DNA of 64,000 nt. It comes from Streptomyces sp. BA2. GTDB lineage: Bacteria; Actinomycetota; Actinomycetes; Streptomycetales; Streptomycetaceae. The stretch spans positions 372,001 through 436,000 of the forward strand of contig NZ_WSRO01000002.1 in NCBI RefSeq assembly GCF_009769735.1, given 5' to 3'. The notes under the pieces are model-generated. The model did not search any database, was not told the DNA's origin, and saw nothing but the letters and a program-made list of their open reading frames with translations. The translations under genes were made by a program, and so were the position numbers. Positions 44,497-53,300 of the stretch are shown in pieces; the first letter of the stretch is position 1, and each line of letters starts with the position of its first letter.

Positions 44497-44640
44497 AACC
44501 TCGTTTCGCGATCAGGGCATCCCGCTCTCGGTGACGCTCATCGGCGGCAACCTTGGGCGACGTCACCCAGCTCCTGCCCCTGTTCGACAAGTTCTCGGCG
44601 ATCGCGGGCCCCTTTTGGGCCCACGCCGAGCGTCCCTCAA
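44497..44640 (+). pseudogene. IS5-family transposase remnant (central part)
   Basis: One frame gives RDQGIPLSVTLIGGN and the next continues GDVTQLLPLFDKFSAIAGP. Together these form the central D-containing block of IS5-type transposases (pattern TPL-V-LTGGN-x-D-x-QL-PL), broken by a frameshift near 44545. The ends are missing. A 29-codon frame from TTG 44692, with AGGAG 6 nt upstream, follows but is too short to call. The rest of 44401-44935 shows no gene. Confidence 0.65.
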
Positions 44641-44935
44641 CATCACGCCAGGGCGAGCCTGTTCTCACTGAGCCGGAGGGTAGGAGATACGTTGAATCCC
44701 GAGAACGCCAAGGCACATCAGCTGGACTGGCATAACACGTGGGACCGTAGACCCTATGTCGTCGATCACCTTGCGGCGTGAGGTAAGCGGTATGCCGTAA
44801 GCGGTAAGCGAGGAACGTCGAGCACTGGGAACCGCGAACCGCCCAGCCGAGACGAGCATCGCTGTGGCTTGGCCCGCGGTGCTGGTGAGGTCGTGAAGTC
44901 GGGCACCCGCTCTCACGGCTGAGCTGTTTTCGAAG

Positions 44936-45553
44936 CTACTGATTCGGCAACTCCACGGTGAACGCCGGCCCTTCGGAGTCGGCGAAGTAGCTGACCCTGC
45001 CGCCCTTGCGGCCAACGTCGAGCACCAGCTTCCCGGACCTCGATTGACCAGGCTCGTACATCGTGTCCAGGGTCATGTTCTCCTGGATCTCCAGCGTCGT
45101 AGCGTCCTGCGCGGCGGTCTTCTCGTCCTCCCATTGCATGGCGCCGTACGTCGAGATCGTGCCGGGCACCTTGCCAACATTCTTGATCGTCAGCGTGAGT
45201 AGGACGTACTGCCCGTGGGCGGGCTCGTCCGTGCCGACGTCCGTCGGCGTTGCGTACTTCGCAGAGTCGACCGTGACCTTCATGCGCGCCTTGGCCGACG
45301 CGTCTTTCATGTCAACGATCGTGAACTCTCCGCTCTCGCCGACACTCAATGTGGGAGCGGATGCCGCAGGCGTCTGGGGCGACTCCGCCTTTTCGCCGAC
45401 CTCCACCTTCTCGAAGTCCGCGGATGCGGTGGCAGGCTTCTTCGGCTCGGTCTTGGCAGACGAGTCCTTCGAATCCGAGCATCCTGTGACGAGTACGGAT
45501 GCGAGGGCGAGGGGCGTCGTCAGCAAAACGGCACGACGAATGTAGGTGCGCAT
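44936..45553 (-). CDS. DUF4352-type lipoprotein
   Basis: A 205-residue exported lipoprotein. The signal peptide MRTYIRRAVLLTTPLALASV ends in the lipobox LVTGC, giving a lipid-modified cysteine. A lysine/threonine-rich linker leads to a beta-sandwich domain (about 85-205) with FTIVDMKDASAKARMKVTVD, YVLLTLTIKNVGKVPGTIS and the C-terminal RVSYFADSEGPAFTVELPN, the DUF4352/telokin-like pattern. It is likely anchored on the outer face of the membrane. Function is unknown. Confidence 0.85.
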   Translation of the reverse strand: MRTYIRRAVLLTTPLALASVLVTGCSDSKDSSAKTEPKKPATASADFEKVEVGEKAESPQTPAASAPTLSVGESGEFTIVDMKDASAKARMKVTVDSAKYATPTDVGTDEPAHGQYVLLTLTIKNVGKVPGTISTYGAMQWEDEKTAAQDATTLEIQENMTLDTMYEPGQSRSGKLVLDVGRKGGRVSYFADSEGPAFTVELPNQ

Positions 45554-45639
45554 AGCGATCCCCCCATACAAAAGCGGCCTCCCCAGACCGCACAAGGAAG
45601 TGAGCGTAATGCATGAGGCCGGGAGCAGGAGGCGCTAGG

Positions 45640-45850
45640 GCGCGGCAGAGGGGCAACAAGATGCTCAAGCCCGCCTTCTTCCTGTCTGCGTTCGCGGTCC
45701 TGTCCGACACCGGATCGAGGGCCTACTACGACAAGGAGATCGCTCAGGGAAGCACTGCACCCAGGCCCTCCTCCGCCTCGCGAGACGACGAGCCGACGTG
45801 CTTTTCGCCATGCTCCGCGACGGCACCTTCTACGACCCCGACCGATCCCG
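45640..45850 (+). pseudogene. IS110-family transposase remnant (C-terminal end)
   Basis: GNKMLKPAFFLSAFAVLSDT and SRAYYDKEIAQG in one frame, then TQALLRLARRRADVLFAMLR and DGTFYDP in the next, reproduce the C-terminal end of IS110-type transposases with a frameshift near 45750. The N-terminal DEDD domain is absent. It points to an old IS110 insertion. Confidence 0.75.
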
Positions 45851-45926
45851 ACGGGTTGGCGGAAGCCTCGGCCTTGCCCATCGGCGTTCAGGTGGTTACT
45901 CGCTGGAGCGATCGCAGAGTCGTCCT

Positions 45927-46769
45927 CTACCCGAGCCTGAGCATCGACTCGGCGACCTCACCAACCGCCGCATCGGGGATCGCAGTGGCGGTCTCCTTGA
46001 GGACGAGCAGCTGCGCCCCGGGGACTGCGCGGGCGATCGCCTCGCCGTTGCCGACGGGGAAGAACCGGTCGCGGCGGCCGTGGACGACGAGCGTGGGGAC
46101 CTCGATCTCGGGCAGGCGCTCGCGCCAGCGAGGTGCGCAGTCAAGCTTGGAGAACACCATGCCCATCTGGTTGGCCATCTGGACCGGGGGTGCGGTGCCG
46201 GGCGTGCGGTCCCAGATGCGCGCGGCGATCGCGCGCGCGGCGACGGGGTCGTCGCCTCGGATCTCCGCGCCGGCGGCGGCGAACTCCGCCACCGCCTCGC
46301 GGTCGCTCCAGTCGGGCATCGGATGCGCGAACAGGCGGCTCATCGCCGCCTGGTCATGGTCGGGGAGGTCATCATCGGGCGGGCCGGGCGCGACCGCGCG
46401 GGTGCCGACCAGGGTGAGCGCCGAGAACGCGCCCGGGTGATCGAGCACGGCCACCTGGGCGACCATCCCGCCGACGCCGATCCCCGCGAGGTGCGCGGGA
46501 CCGCCGCCGAGCGCCTCGGCAAGGGCCGCCGCATCGGCGGCGAGGTCGCGCAGGGTGTAGGCGGGCGCCTGCGGGTCCTGCGTCGTCGATTCCCCGCTAT
46601 CGCGGAGGTCGTAGCGCACCACGCGGCGCCCGCCGGCAGCAAGGCGCTCGCACAGCGCGTCGGGCCAGGAGAGCATCGTCGTCCCGCCCGCGAGCAGGAC
46701 GAGTGGCCCGTCGTCATCACCGAACGACTCGATACCCAAGGTGACCTCATTGGCATTGACGGTGGTCAC
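45927..46769 (-). CDS. Alpha/beta hydrolase
   Basis: A 280-residue alpha/beta hydrolase if started at GTG 46769: VTTVNANEVTLGIESFGDDD, the oxyanion block LVLLAGGTTMLSWPDALCER and VRYDLRDSGEST. The nucleophile region HLAGIGVGGMVAQVAVLDHP lacks the usual serine at the elbow (G-I-G-V-G-G). VPTLVVHGRRDRFFPVGNGE supplies the acid region. The frame stays open to ATG 46898, adding 43 residues that look like the beginning of another protein (MTRISADISVSLDGFVTGP). Which start is used is uncertain. The missing nucleophile suggests a binding or non-hydrolytic role. Confidence 0.78.
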   Translation of the reverse strand: MTTVNANEVTLGIESFGDDDGPLVLLAGGTTMLSWPDALCERLAAGGRRVVRYDLRDSGESTTQDPQAPAYTLRDLAADAAALAEALGGGPAHLAGIGVGGMVAQVAVLDHPGAFSALTLVGTRAVAPGPPDDDLPDHDQAAMSRLFAHPMPDWSDREAVAEFAAAGAEIRGDDPVAARAIAARIWDRTPGTAPPVQMANQMGMVFSKLDCAPRWRERLPEIEVPTLVVHGRRDRFFPVGNGEAIARAVPGAQLLVLKETATAIPDAAVGEVAESMLRLG

Positions 46770-46898
46770 GTGGGCGGCGCTCCGCCGGTGCCCAGAGCGT
46801 TGATCGGGCCCGGGGTCGGGCCCGGGGTCGGGCCCGGGGTCGGGTCCGGTGACGAAGCCGTCGAGGGAGACCGAGATGTCAGCGCTGATTCGAGTCAT
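46770..46898 (-). pseudogene. 5' stub of a RibD/DHFR-like reductase fused in frame to the hydrolase
   Basis: MTRISADISVSLDGFVTGP is the N-terminal signature of RibD-C/dihydrofolate-reductase-like proteins, which continue for about 190 residues in intact homologues. Here only about 19 residues survive. They are followed by GPDPGPDP-type repeats and run without a stop into the hydrolase frame, giving a possible chimeric protein of 323 residues. Confidence 0.6.
46806..46853. repeat. 12-bp tandem repeats, four units
   Basis: GGGCCCGGGGTC repeats exactly at 46806, 46818 and 46830, with a fourth imperfect unit at 46842. On the minus strand each unit adds four residues (G-P-D-P), so copy-number change keeps the reading frame. 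Confidence 0.85.
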
Positions 46899-47172
46899 GC
46901 CAGGGCAGATCAGGTCCTCGGCCCAAACTCATCGCTCACGCCCGAAGAGCATGCCGGATACAGCTCGCGTTACAGGGCGCTGTCCACGGTGGCACCGGCT
47001 TGAGCCATCCTTCGGAGGAGACTTGGAGGGGCAGTTCCGGCCGCGCTGGACTCCCCCGCGGCCGGTCCCGCCTCGGCCGTGGGCGTCGGTGCAGCGGACG
47101 AGCAACTGGGCAACGGGCCCTCGCCCTCTCGCCAATCCCTCATGGGATACGGACATCCAGTGCCCACCGAGG
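46899..47172. other. Intergenic, nothing recognised
   Basis: About 270 bp between the hydrolase upstream end and the DUF6479 3' end. No gene, repeat or hairpin is apparent apart from the tandem duplication that begins at 47173. Confidence 0.45.
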
Positions 47173-47210
47173 GTGATCGCTGACGCTACGCGTGATCGCT
47201 GACGCTACGT
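47173..47210. repeat. Tandem duplication, 19-nt unit, spanning a stop codon
   Basis: Units 47173-47191 and 47192-47210 agree at 18 of 19 positions (each begins GTGATCGCTGACGCTACG). The second unit contains the DUF6479-type stop codon (47205-47207). Confidence 0.85.
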
Positions 47211-47582
47211 CTTGCCGGGACCCCCGCCCCCGAAAGAACCACTGGAACCGGGCGACCAGCGTCGCCGTCTCTGGTCCTCGCTCCGTTTTGACCCTGAAGC
47301 GTGCAGGTTCTGCGGCCTCAGCCGCTCGCTCTCGTCCTTGGCCAGTGGGACCTCGTCCGGCTCCCGCATTTCCCGGATCTCATGGACCGGGCCGGACTCC
47401 GGCATCTTTGGCTGCTCCTCCCGCCGCGGTGGCCTCGGCTCTCGCCTCCGCACCTTGTTTCCCAGCCAGAAAGCCCAGAGCAGCGCGCCTACAAGGACGA
47501 GGCCACCAAGGAAGGCGGCAATCGTCCCGAGGGCGGCGCCAGAGACAGCCAGCTCACGCAGTTCGCCGCTTGCCGTATCCAT
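47205..47582 (-). CDS. DUF6479-type membrane protein
   Basis: A 125-residue protein with one membrane helix (about 13-40, ALGTIAAFLGGLVLVGALLW) followed by a charged cytosolic tail with RRREPRPPRREEQPKMPESG, EIREMREPDEVP and a glycine/serine-rich end (SSGSFGGGGPGKT). This is the layout of a small Streptomyces family labelled DUF6479, function unknown. It is divergent from the SDR gene at 47811. Its 3' end carries a tandem duplication. Confidence 0.75.
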   Translation of the reverse strand: MDTASGELRELAVSGAALGTIAAFLGGLVLVGALLWAFWLGNKVRRREPRPPRREEQPKMPESGPVHEIREMREPDEVPLAKDESERLRPQNLHASGSKRSEDQRRRRWSPGSSGSFGGGGPGKT

Positions 47583-47810
47583 AACTTTCGATTACCCGGG
47601 TATCGGCGATAAAAACTCCCAGTATGCCCGAAATAACCCCTTCCCGTGACCTCCCTTCCCCTAGTCGTACGACGCACGAGATGCTCCAGGACAAGGAGAA
47701 CGGGATGATCAAGACGCTGCGTAACCCCTGAGTCCGGGAGCCGACCACGACCCACCGGGTGCCTACAGCTGGGCCGCGGGCGGCCAAGAGGAAGGAGCGT
47801 CACCACGCCT

Positions 47811-48788
47811 ATGTCGAATTCCACGCAATCCTTGTCAGGACTGACCGCGCTCGTCACGGGAGGATCACGGGGCCTCGGCCTGCTCATGGCCGACGAGCTT
47901 GCCGCACGCGGCAGCACGGTGGTCATCGCCGCGCGCGACTCCGAAGAGCTCGCCTCCGCCCAGAAGAAGCTGCGTGCCCGCCGACAAGGCGCCGCCATCC
48001 ATACCGCGGTCTGTGATGTCCGGGACCAAGAAGCCGTGCACCTCATGTTCCGAGCCGCACACGACACGTGCGGCGGCCCCGACATCGTCATCGCCAATGC
48101 CGGGATCATCCAGGTGGCTCCTGTGGAGGCCATCGGGGCCGCAGAGTTCAGGGAGGCCATGGAGACGATGTTCATGGGGGCCGTGCACACCAGCCTCGAG
48201 GCACTTCCCTATCTCAGGGAAAGCCCACAGGGCGGGCGACTGGCTCTGATCTCGTCAGTGGGTGGCCTGCTGGGGGTGCCCCACCTACTTCCCTATGCCG
48301 GCGCGAAGGCCGCGATCGGCGTACTGGCCGAGGGCCTGCACGCGGAAGCCGCGTCCACCGGTGTGAGCGTGACCGCCGTCTACCCCGGCCTGATGCGGAC
48401 CGGCTCACATCTTCAGGCCGAATTCGGTGGTGCCTACAGCAGCGAGTACGGCTGGTTCTCGGCACTGGCGGGTGCGCCGGTCATCTCGATGAACGCCCAA
48501 CGAGCCGCAGAACGCATCGTCAAGGCCGTCGTCCGGCGCCGCACGCGACTGGTCCTGACCCCCGCTGCACGCGCTGCCGACCTGGCCCACGGCCTTGCGC
48601 CCGCTGCGGTCACCCGCCTCAATGGCGTGATGGCGCGACTGTTGCCCGGGGCACCTGCGGGGCACCGTCCCGTGCGTCCCGGGAAGGACATCGCGCCGCC
48701 CGATGGCGCCCTGAGCAGCCGGTTCCAGGCGTGGGGCAGCGCACTGAACGAACAGGCCGCGGACGCCTACAACGAGCGGGAAACCTGA
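47811..48788 (+). CDS. SDR family oxidoreductase
   Basis: A 325-residue short-chain dehydrogenase. LTALVTGGSRGLGLLMADEL (nucleotide binding), VIANAGIIQVAPVEAIGAAE (NAG motif) and the catalytic LPYAGAKAAIGVLAEGLHAE (Tyr-x-x-x-Lys) are present. The C-terminal extension (about 245-325) is longer than in classical SDRs and may be membrane-associated (AADLAHGLAPAAVTRLNGVM). ATG 47811 has AAGGAG about 15 nt upstream. The substrate is unknown. Confidence 0.87.
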   Translation: MSNSTQSLSGLTALVTGGSRGLGLLMADELAARGSTVVIAARDSEELASAQKKLRARRQGAAIHTAVCDVRDQEAVHLMFRAAHDTCGGPDIVIANAGIIQVAPVEAIGAAEFREAMETMFMGAVHTSLEALPYLRESPQGGRLALISSVGGLLGVPHLLPYAGAKAAIGVLAEGLHAEAASTGVSVTAVYPGLMRTGSHLQAEFGGAYSSEYGWFSALAGAPVISMNAQRAAERIVKAVVRRRTRLVLTPAARAADLAHGLAPAAVTRLNGVMARLLPGAPAGHRPVRPGKDIAPPDGALSSRFQAWGSALNEQAADAYNERET

Positions 48789-49084
48789 GGGGTAGCCAGC
48801 CACGTGCTCTCCGATGACTGCACGCAAGTCCCGTACTTACGGGGCTCGCTACTGGAGACCACCCGGCTCGCGCTCGCGCGGTCGGGCCCATTTCCTTTCG
48901 CAGGATGCTCCGCTGCAACGGCCGCCGGCGGTGGAGTCCACCTTCCAGGGCAGCACCAATGTCGCCCGCAATCCCGCCCTTTGCAGCCCTCACGCCCCCC
49001 GGATGCGGGAAGATGAGCGCAGAAGATTTCCGGTAACTCCGCGCTGGTGTCAGTGATGAGATGCCGACACGCGGAGAGGGCTGA

Positions 49085-49297
49085 GTGCCATGGTCAGAGC
49101 AGGGGGTGGCGTGCCTGACGAACCATGCGCGGGTGCTGCCGACCATCTCGCGAGATCCCACCATGCAGTTGCGACGGGTGGCAGCTTTATGCCAGATCAC
49201 TGAGCGCACGGCCCGAGCCATCGTCGCCGACCTGGAGAAGGCGGGCTACCTGCCCCGCCAACGAGCAGGCGGCCACTTCGCCCCACCGACAGGCTGA
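49085..49297 (+). pseudogene. Truncated winged-helix regulator
   Basis: This 70-codon frame starts at GTG 49085. TNHARVLPTISRDPTMQLRR, VAALCQITERTARAIVADLE and KAGYLPRQRAGGHFAP match the N-terminal helix-turn-helix of small actinobacterial MarR-like proteins (pattern FLTNHARVL-x-x-I-x-x-DP). It ends where such proteins continue for another 40-70 residues. It could be a minimal regulator, but truncation is more likely. The STAS gene starts 14 nt after its stop. Confidence 0.55.
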
Positions 49298-49310
49298 GAC
49301 GGAAGCAGGC

Positions 49311-49652
49311 ATGGAACAAGACGCCGAACCCCGGCTCGTGATTCGCCATGGCCATGCGACCGGGTCCGTCGTGCTGATATGCCTCTTCGGAGAGCTGGAC
49401 CTCAACACCACGGCTCTGCTGCGCGAGACGATCGTGCAGGTGGTGTCGCGTCCCCGTGAACGCCGCCGCCTGATACTGGACCTGTCCGCGCTCACCCACT
49501 GTGACAACGCCGGCCTGTTCACTCTGCTGGGCATCTGCCAGGCGCTGGACGCGGTCGGCATCACGGTCTCCATCGCCTGGACCGGAGACATCGCCGACGC
49601 GGCCATCGAGCAGGCAAATCTGCTGGACCGGTTGCCACTGCGCCCGTTCTGA
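49311..49652 (+). CDS. STAS-domain protein, anti-sigma factor antagonist-like
   Basis: A 113-residue single STAS domain: VVLICLFGELDLNTTALLRE, LILDLSALTHCDNAGLFTLL and ITVSIAWTGDIADAAIEQAN. In SpoIIAA/RsbV-type proteins the conserved DSS/DST holds the phosphorylated serine. Here the sequence is DNAG, so the usual phospho-acceptor is missing. A constitutive partner-binding or decoy role for an anti-sigma kinase is possible (inference). ATG 49311 has GGAAG upstream. Confidence 0.83.
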   Translation: MEQDAEPRLVIRHGHATGSVVLICLFGELDLNTTALLRETIVQVVSRPRERRRLILDLSALTHCDNAGLFTLLGICQALDAVGITVSIAWTGDIADAAIEQANLLDRLPLRPF

Positions 49653-50378
49653 GCCCTCACAGATTTGTTGGCGCGCTCGGAAGAGATCATGCCGTAGAAG
49701 GGTCTGGCCGCTCTGATCTGCCGGGCAACTGTCAGTCGCTCACGTAGGCACGCAGGAAGGTGTCAACGGCCGCTTCCGCCGTACCGCGCAGCTCGGCGGC
49801 CGGCACACGGCGCGTACCCAGTCGCTGGAGGCGTACATCCAGGGGTGGGCGCGCCACGCCTCCCTCATCCCACAGCTCCAGCAACTCCTCGGCACCCACC
49901 AGATCTTGCTCGCCCCCGTCTCCGCTGAGCTGCCCTTCGAGCAGGACGCGGATATCGCGAGCCCCGAGCGCGCAGGCGAACTCGTCGCCGTCATGTGGCC
50001 GATGACGGCTTGTCCCCGTCCGGTAGCAGGACAGTCACGGCAAACGCTCCTCCGCAGCAGACCGGAACCTCAAGCCCACGCCACGACTCCTTCCCCTGGC
50101 CCGCGGCGGTCGACCCGCAGGTGCAAGGTCAGCGCCGTCTCGAACGACTCTGCGGGCTGCCGGGGCCACGGCATTCGACGAAAGCCGGCGGTCGGCCGCG
50201 CCGCGCCCCTGAACACGTATGCGTGTCAGTCCACGGCTGTTCGGCGGAACCCAACGATCTGCTGCCTGGCCGCCCGGAGCAAGCTGAGCCTATTGATCGT
50301 TGCCTGCCCCCCCCGTACCTCTTCCCGAGCCCTGCCCCCCCCGCACCCGGCTCACGCCAGATCTGAGAGGTCTCACCC
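49653..50378. other. Long intergenic region with a possible gene fragment
   Basis: The minus strand from 50034 to 49732 is open for about 100 codons without an ATG. It ends in a gene-like stretch (EELLELWDEGGVARPPLDVR, ELRGTAEAAVDTFLRAYVSD), suggesting the 3' end of a lost gene of unknown type. The rest holds no recognisable feature. The P-type ATPase promoter should lie near its right end. Confidence 0.4.
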
Positions 50379-53300
50379 GTGGCTCGAATGCGGCTCCCCC
50401 GGCGCCTTTCGGTGCGCCTGCCGCCGGCCTCCGTCGCGGGCGTGGGCCGTACGCTGCACGGCGGCCTCAGGGCGGCTGCGCAGGCGGTGCCGCGCGGTGG
50501 CGCCACAGTGGCCGAGTTCGGCGGAGCCGCGGTACGGCTGCTGGCAGCGGCGTCGCCCCAACGGCTCGGCTCGCTGCTGGCGGACGCACCGCATCACCTC
50601 AAGTCCATCGCCACGGAACTGGCTGACTCGGGTGACATCCACATCGCCCGTCAGGTCTGGTCGCACGGCGGCCACGCCCATCTGCAGATGCGCGGCCTGA
50701 CCGGGCGGGGCACCGCGCATCGCACCATCGCCAAGGCCGCGATCGTGGCGCTGATGGAGACCGACGGCGTCTACTGGGCCGAGGCCAACGCGGAAACTCG
50801 TCGGCTCCTGGTCATCTTCAACGAGAACCGGGTCGACGTCGACCTCATCGAAGAGGTCATCGAAGGCGTGGAAGCCGCGCACGGTGTGGCCGACGAGGCG
50901 TTCCCGGCCGCGCCGCAGGAGCACCCCGCCGACAACATCGAGCAAACAGCCGCATATGTCGCCCTCACCGCCGGCCTGCTCGGGCTCGGCATCTCCGCCG
51001 CGGGACGCCTCGTGCGGGTGCCGCCCCTCCTGCCCTACGGAGTCCGCGAGTGCTTGGTGCTCTCCGAAGCGCATCTGCGGCTTCGGCACATCGTGGAGGA
51101 ACACCTGGGACGCATCCGCGGCGATCTGCTGCTGTCTCTGGCCATCACCACGGCCCACACCCTCACCCACAACGCCGCGCCCATCGCCGTCGACGTCCTG
51201 CGGCGCAGCGCTCAGATCGTCGAGGCCCACGCTCGCCGGGCCGCCTGGGCCCGACACGAAACGGATCTGCACTCCATCCAGTCGGTACTGCCGCACGAGT
51301 GCGTGAAACGCCCCGCACGTCCCGAGCCGCTACCGCCCGGCCCCGTCGAAACAGTCACCGACCGCGCCGCGCTCGGCTCCCTGGCCGGGGCGGGGGCACT
51401 GCTCCTTGGCACCCGTAGTCCGTTCCGGGCCACCGAGCTGCTGATGACGACCGCGCCGCCGGCGGCCTGGCTGGGTCGGGAAGGGTACGCCGCTGTCCTG
51501 GACTGGCGGCTGGCCCGGCGCGGGGTTCTCCCGATGAACGCCGCCGTGCTGCGCCGACTCGACCGGGTCGACACGGTCATCATCGACTCCGTCGTGCTGT
51601 GCGGCAGCCGCCCCGTCCTGCTGTCGGCTCAGGCGACGCGGACGGACTTGGATGACACCGAGGTATGGCAGACCGCCCAAGCAGTGCTCGGTTCCAAGGA
51701 TGTGACCACACTTCAGAAGCAGCGTCGGTGGAGCCGACGGGGCTGGACCCTGGAGCGCGAGGATCCGCACGCGCGCCCTCTCCTGGACGGCTCCGGGACA
51801 GTGGCCTTCCGCCTGCGCGACAGGCAGGACCGGCACTGCGGCACGGTCACCATCGGCTGTGGCCTCGATCCGCTGGCGGAGGCCGTACTCGAGGCGGCCC
51901 GGTCCAACGTCGACCGCGTGGTCGTCACCGAGCACGCCGGCATCGGCGAGCTGCTGCCACTGGCCGACGAGGTGCTGCCCCCCGGCGATCTGTCCGATCA
52001 CGTCCGGCAGCTGCAGACGGAGGGCCGCGTCGTGATGGTGATCGCGGCCGGTCAGGACACCGCCCTGGCGCTGGCCGATGTCGGCGTGTCCGTGCTGCAC
52101 GGCTCCCACGGAGCCAGTTGGTCGGCCGACCTCATCTGCGCGTACGAACTGGACTCCGCCTGGCTGCTCCTGCGCACCCTGGGCCCTGCCGGTCGCGTCA
52201 GCCGCCGCTCGGCCAAGACGGCCGTGGGCGGAGCAGCCATGGGCGCACTGCTGACCCTGGTGGACGCCAGCCCCCAGCACCAGCGCCGCAAGCTCTCACC
52301 GATGCACAGCTCAGCCGCATTCGCCCTGCTGGGAGGCGTCGTCAGCGCTCGCAGAGTGGGCACCCTGCCCTCCCCGAAGCCGGCGTTGCGCGGCAGTTGG
52401 CACAGCCTCACAGCCCGCGCGACCTTCCTCAGGGTCCGCGAGTACGCCGCCTCGCACCCCACCGCCGACGGCAAGACCGGCGCCGCGCACCCCAGGACGA
52501 GGGCCGAATCGCTTTCCCGCCTGCTGCCGCCGAAAGCCGTCGCCCTCACCCGCGCGGTAGCCGAGGAACTGCGTGATCCCCTGACCCCGGTCCTCGCCTT
52601 CGGCGCGGCCGCGTCCGCCGTGGTCGGCTCTCGCGTCGACGCGCTCCTCGTGGGCGGCGTGATGCTGGGCAGCGCCCTGGTCAGCGGCTCGCAGCGAATG
52701 AAGGCCGAACAGGCCCTGGACGAACTGCTCGACGTCGAGCGCGTCACCGTCCGCCGCGCCCGCCTGGCGACCACCCCGCGCGACCGCGGCTGGGCGATGG
52801 CCCTCGCCGAGGAGCCCTTCGAGACCGTCACCGCCGACCGCCTCGCCGTCGGCGACGTCGTGCTGCTGGGCCCCTCCGATGTCGTACCGGCCGATGCGCG
52901 GCTGCTGAGTGCCACCGACCTCGAAGTCGACGAGTCCAGCCTGACCGGCGAACCGCTGCCGGTCGACAAGGATCCTGCCCCTACCCCTGGGGCCGCGCTG
53001 GCCGACCGCTCCTGCATGGTCTACGAGGGCACCACCGTGGTCGCCGGGCACGGATGCGCCGTCGTCACCGCGGTCGGCGCGAGCACCGAAGCCGGCCGGG
53101 CTTCCGCGGCAAGCGGGCACGCCGCTCCCGCAACTGGCGTGCAGGCCCGCCTCGCCGACCTCACCCGCATCACCCTGCCGGCGACGGCAGCCGCGGGAGC
53201 GGTGGTCACCGGGCTCGCCCTGCTGCGCGGCACGCCGCTGCGCCAGGCGCTCGGCTCCGGCGTGTCCATCGCGGTCGCCGCGGTCCCCGAGGGCCTGCCT

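Noticed and set aside
49993..50034. DGDEF resembling the GGDEF motif of diguanylate cyclases, minus strand
   Set aside because: The surrounding residues do not fit a cyclase domain, and the frame has no start and only about 100 codons.
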